DNA from: Oscillospiraceae bacterium
Lineage (GTDB): Bacteria; Bacillota; Clostridia; Oscillospirales; Oscillospiraceae
NCBI GenBank assembly: GCA_020025615.1
Contig: JAHHRT010000090.1
Span: 1-5,663, forward strand
Direction: 5' to 3'
DNA: 5,663 bases
Of this stretch, positions 1 through 5,663 are shown piece after piece. A program made the translations under genes and the position numbers. How positions within the stretch are numbered: position 1 is the first letter of the stretch; every line of letters starts with the position of its first letter. Under the pieces are notes generated by a model. It was not told the origin of the DNA, made no database searches, and saw only the letters and a program-made list of their open reading frames with translations.

Positions 1-19
1 AACCAATGGGAAAAGGGAC

Positions 20-54
20 AAAAAAATCAGCGGGAACCAAAAGTTCCCGCTGAT
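20..54 (-). terminator. Rho-independent terminator after ftsH
   Basis: A perfect 12-bp inverted repeat (arms 26-37 and 43-54) encloses a 5-nt loop (38-42). Read on the minus strand the hairpin is followed directly by a run of seven T residues (26-20), the first of which also closes the stem. The stem is GC-rich in its centre (GCGGGAAC/GTTCCCGC). It begins 6 nt beyond the ftsH stop codon. On the plus strand the stem is followed by GAAAGG with no T run, so the signal works only in the direction of the operon. It probably ends the transcript carrying ftsH and the genes before it. Confidence 0.93.
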
Positions 55-60
55 GAAAGG

Positions 61-1959
61 TTAGATTTCTTCCTGGCTGTCGGTTTCGGAAGGCTCGGTC
101 TCAAAGCCGTCAAACAGAGAGGTGGCAGAAGTCTCTGACAGGGTCTTGCCCTCCATCAGGTCTGCAAACTGCTCTCCGGTCATGCTCTCATGCTCCAGAA
201 GGTAATCCACAACTGCCTTGAGCTTGTCACCGTCGGCGGAGAGGATCTCCTTACACTGGGCATAGGCCTTGTCGATGAGCTTCTTCACTTCCTCGTCGAT
301 GGCACCCGCCACCTTCTCGGAGTAGCTCTTGGTGTTCTGGTAGTCTCTGCCGATGAACACCTCGCCGTCGTCCAGGTAGGACACAGTGCCCAGCCGCTCG
401 CACATACCGTACCGGGCCACCATATCCTTAGCCAGCTTGGTCGCACGGTCAATGTCATTGGAAGCCCCCACGGAGATATCCCCTACAAACAGGTCTTCCG
501 CCACACGACCGCCCAGCAGGCCCACGATCTGCTCATACATCTCGTTGCGGGTCATATTGGAGCTGTCATCCTTGGGAAGATACCAGGTAGCTCCCAGGCT
601 GTTTCCTCTGGGCACAATGGAAATCTGGCGCACCGGGTCATGGGTGGGCAGACGGTACATGGCAACTGCATGACCTGCTTCATGAATGGCCGTGGTCTTG
701 AGGTCCTTTCGGGTGTGAACACGGCTCTTCTTGGCAGGGCCAGCCACGATCTTCATCATGGCCTCGTTAAGGTCCTCCATGTTGAGCACAGGACGGTTAT
801 TCCGGGCTGCCAGAATGGCTGCCTCATTGAGAAGGTTGCTGAGGTCTGCGCCGGTAAAGCCGGAGGTAGCCCGAGCCACCTGCTTGAGGTCCACGGCGCC
901 GTCCAGTCTCTTGCCCTTGGCATGGACTTTCAGAATCTCTTCCCGGCCCTTCACGTCAGGCGCACCCACGTGAATCTGGCGGTCAAAACGACCGGGGCGA
1001 AGCAGAGCGGGGTCCAGAATGTCCGGGCGGTTGGTCGCTGCCAGGACGATGACACCCTCGGTGCGTCCGAAGCCGTCCATCTCCACCAGCAGCTGATTGA
1101 GGGTCTGCTCCTTTTCGTCGTGACCGCCGCCCAGGCCGGAGCCGCGCTTACGGCCCACTGCGTCGATTTCATCAATGAAGATAATGGCAGGTGCCATTTT
1201 CTTTGCCTGCTCAAACAGGTCACGGACACGGCTTGCACCTACGCCCACATACATCTCCACAAAGTCAGAGCCGGAAATGGAAAGGAACTGCACATCCGCC
1301 TCTCCTGCCACTGCTCTTGCCAGCAGGGTTTTACCGGTACCGGGAGGGCCTACCAGCAGCAGGCCGTGGGGAATCCGGGCACCAATGTCGGTGTATTTTG
1401 CGGGACTGCGCAGAAAATCCACGATTTCCTGAAGCTCCTGCTTTTCCTCATCGGCACCGGCAACATCCGCAAAGGTCACTTTTTTACCGTCGGGAACCCC
1501 CAGCACCGTCCGTGCCTTGCCGAAGCTGTTCAGGGGGTTGTTATTGTTCATCCTGCCCATGAGCATTCCCCAAAGGAAAATCAGCGCAATGCCCACAAGC
1601 AGCAGGGGCATCACCAAATCATAGGGGGAAAATTGTCTCTCAGGCAAAAAGTCATAAGCTTCCAGAACGCCGGACTCCCGCTGGCTGTCGAGAAGATCCT
1701 TCATCTCCAGTCGGAAACCTTGGGGATTCGCAAGCTTTGAGGAAATGGTGGTCTTTCCGTTATAGGGTACGCGCAGCTCCAGGGTGATGGTATCATCCTT
1801 CACCACAAAGCGTTTCACCTGTTCCTCTTGAAACAGCTCTACCAGCTGGGAATAGGGTATGGTGTTGGCATTTCTGCTGAACATACCGGTAACCCAGGAG
1901 AAGAGCAGCACCAGAACCACCAGATAGAGGATCAGGGAGATGGTTCTACGATTCTTCAA
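61..1959 (-). CDS. ftsH: ATP-dependent zinc metalloprotease FtsH
   Basis: FtsH is a membrane-anchored hexameric AAA+ protease that extracts and degrades misfolded or unassembled membrane proteins and some short-lived cytosolic proteins. The 632-residue product has the full family architecture. A first membrane segment lies at about 8-26, a small extracytoplasmic domain at 27-112, and a second membrane segment at about 115-136. The AAA+ module follows (about 162-410), with Walker A GPPGTGKT at 204-211, Walker B IIFIDEID at 259-266, and a second region of homology at 308-329 containing arginine fingers R321 and R324. The M41 peptidase domain (about 415-600) has HEAGH at 426-430 and a probable third zinc ligand, D502, in ASNDI. 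The C-terminal tail (611-632) is acidic and low in complexity. The pore-loop aromatic is Tyr237 (YVG) rather than the more usual Phe. The start is TTG: an in-frame stop lies two codons upstream, and the next Met (M26) would delete the first membrane segment. The gene follows hpt by 16 nt with no obvious promoter of its own. Confidence 0.97.
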   Translation of the reverse strand: MKNRRTISLILYLVVLVLLFSWVTGMFSRNANTIPYSQLVELFQEEQVKRFVVKDDTITLELRVPYNGKTTISSKLANPQGFRLEMKDLLDSQRESGVLEAYDFLPERQFSPYDLVMPLLLVGIALIFLWGMLMGRMNNNNPLNSFGKARTVLGVPDGKKVTFADVAGADEEKQELQEIVDFLRSPAKYTDIGARIPHGLLLVGPPGTGKTLLARAVAGEADVQFLSISGSDFVEMYVGVGASRVRDLFEQAKKMAPAIIFIDEIDAVGRKRGSGLGGGHDEKEQTLNQLLVEMDGFGRTEGVIVLAATNRPDILDPALLRPGRFDRQIHVGAPDVKGREEILKVHAKGKRLDGAVDLKQVARATSGFTGADLSNLLNEAAILAARNNRPVLNMEDLNEAMMKIVAGPAKKSRVHTRKDLKTTAIHEAGHAVAMYRLPTHDPVRQISIVPRGNSLGATWYLPKDDSSNMTRNEMYEQIVGLLGGRVAEDLFVGDISVGASNDIDRATKLAKDMVARYGMCERLGTVSYLDDGEVFIGRDYQNTKSYSEKVAGAIDEEVKKLIDKAYAQCKEILSADGDKLKAVVDYLLEHESMTGEQFADLMEGKTLSETSATSLFDGFETEPSETDSQEEI

Positions 1960-1971
1960 ATTGAGTTAACT

Positions 1972-1977
1972 CTCCTT
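1972..1977 (-). promoter_or_regulatory. Ribosome binding site of ftsH overlapping the hpt stop
   Basis: The minus strand reads AAGGAG here, preceded by T, so the hpt stop codon TAA (1978-1976) forms the first part of the Shine-Dalgarno sequence. The distance to the TTG start at 1959 is 12 nt, at the long end of the normal range. Ribosomes terminating on hpt would sit on this site, which suggests coupled translation of ftsH. The site also supports the TTG as the true start, since no ATG, GTG or other TTG in frame lies nearer to it. Confidence 0.75.
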
Positions 1978-2518
1978 ACTTTTCATATGCTTCCGGCTTC
2001 AACACACCCACATAGGGCAGATTCCGGTAGTGTTCGTCAAAGTCCAGGCCATAGCCCACCACAAATGCGCTGGGAATGGTAAAGCCCACATAATCCGCCT
2101 GGAGGGTGATGCCGGGCTTGCGTCCGCTGGGCTTATCCAGCAGGGTGCAGATCTTGAGAGAAGCGGGTTCCTTGCTCATCAGGTGCTTGTAAGTAAAGTC
2201 CAGAGAATTGCCGGTGTCGTAAATATCCTCCAGAATCAGCACATGGCGGCCCTTGAGGTCCACAGACACATCCCGCTTCACATCCATCTTGCCAGTGGAA
2301 CAGGTTCCTGCATAGGAGGAGATCCACATGAAGTCCATCTGGCAGGGCACCTTAATCTGACGAATCATGTCTGCGTAAAACACAACCACGCCCTTGAGAA
2401 CGCCCACGATGACAGGGTCCTTGCCCTCATACTCTTTGGTGAGCTCCTCGCCCAGCTCCCGGATACGCTGCTGAATCTGCTCCTCTGTTAAAAGGATTTC
2501 CTGAATATCGTTTTCCAT
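1976..2518 (-). CDS. hpt: Hypoxanthine(-guanine) phosphoribosyltransferase
   Basis: This cytosolic purine-salvage enzyme transfers the phosphoribosyl group of PRPP to hypoxanthine, and usually guanine, giving IMP or GMP. The product has 180 residues, the normal length. The conserved LKG loop is at 41-43. The PRPP-binding signature LILEDIYDTGNSL lies at 94-106, with acidic pair E97/D98 and probable catalytic base D101. The purine-contact segment LLDKPSGRK is at 126-134 (K128), and the C-terminal block FVVGYGLDFDEHYRNLPY (152-169) is typical of Firmicute HPRTs. The flexible loop that closes over the active site starts at SSY (67-69) but then diverges from the B. subtilis enzyme and appears one residue shorter. 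The ATG start has a GGAGG Shine-Dalgarno sequence (2530-2526) 7 nt upstream. The gene lies between tilS and ftsH, as in B. subtilis (hprT). Xanthine-specific activity is less likely given this family context, but substrate range cannot be read from sequence alone. Confidence 0.95.
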   Translation of the reverse strand: MENDIQEILLTEEQIQQRIRELGEELTKEYEGKDPVIVGVLKGVVVFYADMIRQIKVPCQMDFMWISSYAGTCSTGKMDVKRDVSVDLKGRHVLILEDIYDTGNSLDFTYKHLMSKEPASLKICTLLDKPSGRKPGITLQADYVGFTIPSAFVVGYGLDFDEHYRNLPYVGVLKPEAYEK

Positions 2519-2535
2519 AACTTAGCCTCCGTAAA

Positions 2536-2561
2536 ATTCGGTTTTTTATATATTCGGTTTT
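2536..2561. repeat. Short 10-bp direct repeat in the tilS-hpt gap
   Basis: The plus-strand decamer ATTCGGTTTT occurs at 2536-2545 and again at 2552-2561, identical in both copies with a period of 16 bp. The 6-bp spacer between them forms part of the candidate -10 region before hpt. The two copies are in the same orientation, so they do not form a hairpin. They might be a tandem operator or a small duplication; the sequence does not decide, and chance in an AT-rich gap is possible. Confidence 0.4.
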
Positions 2562-2574
2562 CAAATGGTTTCAA
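2545..2574 (-). promoter_or_regulatory. Candidate sigma-70/SigA promoter for hpt-ftsH
   Basis: On the minus strand a -35-like TTGAAA (2574-2569, 5 of 6 matches to consensus) and a -10-like TATAAA (2550-2545, 5 of 6) are separated by 18 nt. An overlapping alternative -10, TATATA (2552-2547), gives a 16-nt spacer. Transcription would start near 2538 and give a leader of about 20 nt containing the GGAGG site of hpt. The -35 box lies inside the last codons of tilS. The stretch is clearly AT-rich compared with the coding sequence on both sides. AT-rich gaps produce such matches by chance, so this is a candidate only. Confidence 0.4.
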
Positions 2575-3823
2575 AACGAAGTTCCACTGCCGGCAGCGTT
2601 TCTGCCAGTCGGTCAAGATCTGCGCCAATCCCATAGACGCCCAGAATGCCTTGGTCGTCCCGGAGCACCGGAATCCGCATCCGCTGGGCCGCAGGGATTT
2701 TGTGGTCAATCATCCACTTTTTCAGACTTTTGGTGCCGCCGGAAAGGTGGATAGCATCTCCGGAACGGCGGGGCCCCACCAGGATTCTTCCCTTGGGAAG
2801 AACGGTGAAGCAGTCATATTTCTTTTTGGGCTCCTGGGCCGGTGTGCAGACCACACGCAGTCCCAGCTGGGGAAATTCCAAAATTCCGGGGCAGGTCAGC
2901 TCCTGTTCGGGAAGCGGTTCCTCTCCCCTCCGGACTTCCAGATGTTCATAGTTCCGCCCGATCACCAGCTCGCCGGGGAAGTTTGCCCGGGCCGAGGGTC
3001 TGTCAGAGAACACAAGGGACTCCATCAAGGCAATATGGGAATCCTCCGGCTCGGAAAACCCGCTTTCCATGAGCATTTTTTCCAGACACCGACTGCGCCG
3101 GGACGGATGCAGCTCTCGCAGCTGCGAGACCGTAGGATTCTGGGGAAGCTCTTGGGAGAGATATTCCTCATCCAGACGCAGCCGCAGGGCCATACGGGAG
3201 AGATTTTCCGAAATCCGGGGATTTTCTGCCTTCAAAAGCGGCATGATGCCATGGCGAACCCGATTTCGCAGAAAGGCATCTGAACCATTGGAGCTGTCCT
3301 CCACATGGGGCAGGGCGTATTCCGCCAAGAACGCCTCCACCTCCCGGCGGGTGATGAGAAGCATGGGGCGAATCACAGTCCCGCTCACCGGGGTGATTCC
3401 CCCCAGACCTTTCAGTCCGGTGCCCCGGACCAGGTGCATGAGCACCGTCTCCGCATTGTCATCCGCCGTGTGGGCAGTGGCAACCTTCCCCGGCAGTGAC
3501 CGCAGGAAGCCGTATCTCGCCGCCCGGGCCGAAGCCTCCAGGCCCTTGGGGCCGGTCTGGACTTCTGCACCCCCCAGGTGGAGGGGGATGTCATAGTGAG
3601 CGCAGAAGGAGCGGACAAATGCTTCGTCCCGCTCCGACTCCTCTCCCCGCAGGTGGTGGTTAAAATGGGCGGCTTCCAGGGTGATCCCCAGCTTGTCTTT
3701 TAACAGGTATAATGCGAAGGTCAGGGCCACAGAGTCCCCGCCGCCGGAGAGGGCGCAAATCACCCGGTCCCCGGGGGCAATCATGTTGTACTCCCGGAGG
3801 AAGCTTTCCAGCTTATTCGTCAT
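2561..3823 (-). CDS. tilS: tRNA(Ile)-lysidine synthetase TilS
   Basis: TilS uses ATP to attach lysine to C34 of the CAU-anticodon isoleucine tRNA. This makes lysidine, so the tRNA reads AUA and is charged with isoleucine instead of methionine. The 420-residue product begins with the N-type ATP pyrophosphatase domain, with PP-loop SGGGDS at 26-31. Further family motifs are HFNHHLRGEESERDE (53-67), TAHTADDNAETVLMHLVRG (116-134), a TRREVEAFL segment (158-166), and DSSN (176-179) followed by FLRNRVRHGIMPLL (184-197). A middle helical region follows. The TilS C-terminal domain (about 340-405) contains PRRSGD (351-356) and the lysine-rich KSLKKWMIDHKIP (365-377). The PP-loop has Gly where many homologues have Val or Pro. 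The ATG lies inside the end of dnaB, an 11-nt overlap, and has GGGAG (3835-3831) 7 nt upstream, so translation is probably coupled to dnaB. Confidence 0.95.
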   Translation of the reverse strand: MTNKLESFLREYNMIAPGDRVICALSGGGDSVALTFALYLLKDKLGITLEAAHFNHHLRGEESERDEAFVRSFCAHYDIPLHLGGAEVQTGPKGLEASARAARYGFLRSLPGKVATAHTADDNAETVLMHLVRGTGLKGLGGITPVSGTVIRPMLLITRREVEAFLAEYALPHVEDSSNGSDAFLRNRVRHGIMPLLKAENPRISENLSRMALRLRLDEEYLSQELPQNPTVSQLRELHPSRRSRCLEKMLMESGFSEPEDSHIALMESLVFSDRPSARANFPGELVIGRNYEHLEVRRGEEPLPEQELTCPGILEFPQLGLRVVCTPAQEPKKKYDCFTVLPKGRILVGPRRSGDAIHLSGGTKSLKKWMIDHKIPAAQRMRIPVLRDDQGILGVYGIGADLDRLAETLPAVELRFETI

Positions 3824-5150
3824 GCTTCCACTCCCGATCCGAGAAGGTCTGATACTGAGGAATCCACTGGAGCTTTACGGTTCCAGTTTCGCCGTGACGG
3901 TTTTTCGAAACGATACACTCCGCAACGCCCTTATCCTCGGTGTTGGGATTGTAGTATTCGTCTCGATAGAGGAACAAGATGGCGTCGGCGTCCTGCTCGA
4001 TAGCGCCGGACTCTCGAAGGTCCGACATAATGGGCCGCTTGTCGGTACGGCTTTCCACCGCACGGGACAGCTGGCTGAGGCACACCACAGGCACATTCAG
4101 TTCCTTTGCCATAATCTTGAGGGCGCGGGAAATCTCACCCACCACCGTAACACGGTTCTCGCTGCTTTTGCCATAGCCGGAGCCGGTCATCAGCTGTAGG
4201 TAGTCGATGACCACCAGGCCCAGATTGTCCAGGCGGCGGCACTTGGCGTTCATCTCCGCCACGGTAATGGAGGGATTGTCGTCAATGCGGATATCCGTCT
4301 GGCTCAGGGCCGCGGAGGCCATACAAAGCTTGCTCCACTCCTCTTCCGTGAGCTTGCCGGTAGCCATTTTCTGAGCATCCACAAAGCTCTCGCAGGCCAG
4401 CAGACGCATGGCAAGCTGCTCCCGGGACATTTCCAGGTTAAACATTGCCACGGTCTTATTGTACTTTTTTGCCACATTCAGGGCAATGTTCAGGGAAAAT
4501 GCTGATTTACCCATAGCAGGACGGGCTGCAATCAGCAAAAGGTCGGACTTATTAAGACCGTTGATCTTCATATCCAAATCCCGCAAGCCTGTGGAAAGGC
4601 CGGGAATCAGGGAGTCCGACTGGGCCAGCTCTGTCAGGTGATCGAAGACCTTGTGAAGGGTGGTTCCGATTCGTTCCAGGCTGTCCCCGTTTTCGCCCTT
4701 CCGCAGGGCATAGATCTTCTTTTCGGCGGATTCCAGCATTTCGCCGGGGGTTCCCACCTCATCGTAGACCATCTCGGTAATATCCGCGGCGGCTTGTCCC
4801 AAACCGCGGAGCATGGATTTCTCCCGGACGATGTTTGCATACCGGGCCACGTTTGCCGCTGTGGGCGTAATCTCCATGAGCTGGAGGATGTACTCTCGGG
4901 AATTATCGTGATAATATCCCAACTCCTTGAGCTTATCCAGCACGGTTACCGGGTCGATGGTCTGAGAGAAGTTAAACATGGTATAGATGGTCTCAAAGAT
5001 CTCCCGGTTCTGCTGCAAATAGAAATCCTCCGGACGCACGATTCCCACCACATCGGTGATGCATCGGCTGTCAATCAGGATGGAGCCCAGAACCGCCTGC
5101 TCCGCCTCAAGAGACTGGGGCTGCTGTCTTGCTAAAAGTTCCTCATCCAT
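3813..5150 (-). CDS. dnaB: Replicative DNA helicase DnaB
   Basis: DnaB is the hexameric 5'-3' helicase that unwinds the template at the replication fork and recruits primase; the B. subtilis orthologue is named DnaC. The 445-residue product is of normal length and has no intein. The N-terminal helical domain (about 8-110) begins with PQSLEAEQAVLGSIL (11-25) and is joined by a linker to the RecA-like C-terminal domain (about 182-440). Walker A is ARPAMGKS (209-216). E240 in FNLEMS is the probable catalytic glutamate. Walker B is LGLVVIDYLQL (310-320, D316). The sensor segment CLSQLSR lies at 357-363, SDLRESGAIEQDAD at 376-389, and KNRHGETG at 416-423 supplies the probable arginine finger R418. 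The ATG has a strong GAGGAGG Shine-Dalgarno sequence (5163-5157) 6 nt upstream. It follows rplI by 28 nt, a pairing widespread in Firmicutes, and its last codons overlap the start of tilS. Confidence 0.97.
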   Translation of the reverse strand: MDEELLARQQPQSLEAEQAVLGSILIDSRCITDVVGIVRPEDFYLQQNREIFETIYTMFNFSQTIDPVTVLDKLKELGYYHDNSREYILQLMEITPTAANVARYANIVREKSMLRGLGQAAADITEMVYDEVGTPGEMLESAEKKIYALRKGENGDSLERIGTTLHKVFDHLTELAQSDSLIPGLSTGLRDLDMKINGLNKSDLLLIAARPAMGKSAFSLNIALNVAKKYNKTVAMFNLEMSREQLAMRLLACESFVDAQKMATGKLTEEEWSKLCMASAALSQTDIRIDDNPSITVAEMNAKCRRLDNLGLVVIDYLQLMTGSGYGKSSENRVTVVGEISRALKIMAKELNVPVVCLSQLSRAVESRTDKRPIMSDLRESGAIEQDADAILFLYRDEYYNPNTEDKGVAECIVSKNRHGETGTVKLQWIPQYQTFSDREWKHDE

Positions 5151-5178
5151 GTTCTGCCTCCTCTCTTTTCCAGGGATT

Positions 5179-5625
5179 TTAAGCCTCCTCGATCTTAACG
5201 GTCAGAGGCGCAGTGATCTCATAGCCCAGCTTGCAGGTGACGGTGTAGGTGCCTGCATTCTTAATGGGGTCGGAAATAACAATCTTCCGCTTATCCAGGG
5301 CGATTCCGGAAGCAGACTTCAGAGCCTCGGAAATTTCCTGGTTGGTGATGGAACCGAAGAGACGGCCGTTTCCGCCGCCCTTAGCGGTGACGGTAATGGT
5401 GAGGGCACGGAGCTTCTTGGAGATTTCCATGGCCTCGGCCTTCTCCCGGGCAATCCGCTCCTGGGTAGCCTTGTCATTCATCCGCATGGTGTTGACAGCA
5501 TCGGGGGTAGCCTCGATAGCCAGCTTCTTGGGCAGCATAAAGTTTCTGGCGTAGCCGTCGGAAACCTCAATCATCTGGCCCTTCTTGCCCTTGGTCTTTA
5601 CGTCCTGCAACAGAATTACTTTCAT
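5179..5625 (-). CDS. rplI: 50S ribosomal protein bL9
   Basis: bL9 binds 23S rRNA at the base of the L1 stalk and helps maintain reading frame and ribosome spacing. The 148-residue product shows the usual two-domain dumbbell. The N-terminal rRNA-binding domain starts MKVILLQDV and carries the family signature around GKKGQMIEVSDGYARNFMLP (13-32). A long charged connecting helix spans about 41-75, and the C-terminal domain (76-148) contains GRLFGSIT (88-95). The signature has Met30 where Leu is usual, a mild change. An in-frame GTG two codons earlier (5631-5629) could extend the protein, but it sits only 3 nt from the Shine-Dalgarno sequence; the ATG at 5625 has 9-nt spacing and gives the canonical MKVILLQDV start. 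The gene leads into dnaB 28 nt later. Confidence 0.96.
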   Translation of the reverse strand: MKVILLQDVKTKGKKGQMIEVSDGYARNFMLPKKLAIEATPDAVNTMRMNDKATQERIAREKAEAMEISKKLRALTITVTAKGGGNGRLFGSITNQEISEALKSASGIALDKRKIVISDPIKNAGTYTVTCKLGYEITAPLTVKIEEA

Positions 5626-5663
5626 TGTCACTTACTCCTTTTTCTCATAAAATACGGAGGGCG
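5626..5663 (-). other. Leader of rplI or tail of an upstream gene, unassigned
   Basis: These 38 nt hold the rplI ribosome binding site and little else. All three minus-strand frames hit a stop before rplI: TGA at 5647-5645, TAA at 5636-5634, and TGA at 5630-5628. An upstream gene could therefore end in any of them. In many Firmicutes the gene before rplI encodes the GdpP/YybT cyclic-di-AMP phosphodiesterase, but too few codons are present to recognise its C-terminus. No promoter is visible in this stretch. Confidence 0.4.
5635..5640 (-). promoter_or_regulatory. Ribosome binding site of rplI
   Basis: AAGGAG on the minus strand, preceded by an A run, lies 9 nt before the ATG at 5625 and only 3 nt before the alternative in-frame GTG at 5631. 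The spacing therefore selects the ATG as the start of bL9. Confidence 0.85.

Noticed and set aside
190..1740. A 516-codon open reading frame on the plus strand, antisense to ftsH
   Set aside because: It lies wholly inside ftsH, whose protein has every family motif. The antisense translation is rich in His, Gln, Gly and Val with no recognisable domain. It looks like a by-product of GC-rich codon use on the opposite strand.
1960..2060. A dedicated promoter for ftsH in the end of hpt
   Set aside because: A TATGAA-like box occurs near the hpt stop, but the nearest TTGAAG is only 9 nt before it, far too close to act as its -35 element.
2030..2491. A 153-codon plus-strand open frame antisense to hpt
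   Set aside because: It overlaps nearly all of hpt, has no recognisable domain, and would need a promoter inside a conserved coding gene. It is best read as a shadow frame.
2651..3283. A 210-codon plus-strand open frame antisense to tilS
   Set aside because: tilS is intact and well supported on the other strand, and the antisense product has no family motifs.
3813..5150. An intein or insertion within dnaB
   Set aside because: dnaB is a common intein site, so I checked. The Walker A and Walker B regions are continuous and the 445-residue length is normal.
5151..5178. A promoter or terminator in the rplI-dnaB gap
   Set aside because: The 28-nt gap holds only the dnaB ribosome binding site and a purine-rich stretch on the coding strand; there is no hairpin and no paired -35/-10 boxes.
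5626..5631. Use of the GTG at 5631-5629 as the start of rplI
   Set aside because: Only 3 nt separate it from the Shine-Dalgarno sequence, and bL9 proteins begin with MKVILL, which matches the ATG at 5625.

Overview
The window carries one compact run of five housekeeping genes, all on the minus strand, so transcription runs from high to low coordinates: rplI (ribosomal protein bL9), dnaB (replicative helicase), tilS (tRNA-Ile lysidine synthetase), hpt (hypoxanthine phosphoribosyltransferase) and ftsH (membrane AAA+ zinc protease). The run ends in a strong intrinsic terminator just after the ftsH stop codon. All five reading frames look intact, with their catalytic or signature motifs in place. 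I see no RNA gene, mobile element, CRISPR array or other accessory cassette.

The organism is most likely a Firmicute (Bacillota) of the class Clostridia, plausibly a moderately GC-rich gut lineage such as Oscillospiraceae/Ruminococcaceae. Reasons: strong GGAGG-type ribosome binding sites before each gene, a TTG start codon, the tilS-hpt-ftsH and rplI-dnaB gene orders typical of Firmicutes, a Firmicute-type HPRT, and coding sequence that is GC-rich by eye. The family-level placement is inference.

Layout in transcription order: 5626-5663 is a short leader or the tail of an upstream gene, too short to assign. rplI (5625-5179) is followed by a 28-nt gap and dnaB (5150-3813). tilS (3823-2561) overlaps the end of dnaB by 11 nt. 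A 42-nt AT-rich gap, which may hold an internal promoter, separates tilS from hpt (2518-1976). A 16-nt gap leads to ftsH (1959-61), whose Shine-Dalgarno sequence is built on the hpt stop codon. The terminator lies at 54-20, and bases 1-19 hold nothing I can identify.

The genes do not form one pathway. They serve growth-linked core functions: translation (bL9, decoding of AUA codons through TilS), DNA replication (DnaB), purine salvage (Hpt) and membrane protein quality control (FtsH). In B. subtilis, rplI-dnaC(dnaB) and tilS-hprT-ftsH are two separate clusters on either side of the replication origin; here they are joined into one array through the overlapping dnaB/tilS junction. I found no previously undescribed system. 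The points most worth checking are this joined order, the candidate promoter in front of hpt, and small deviations in the HPRT flexible loop and the FtsH pore loop.
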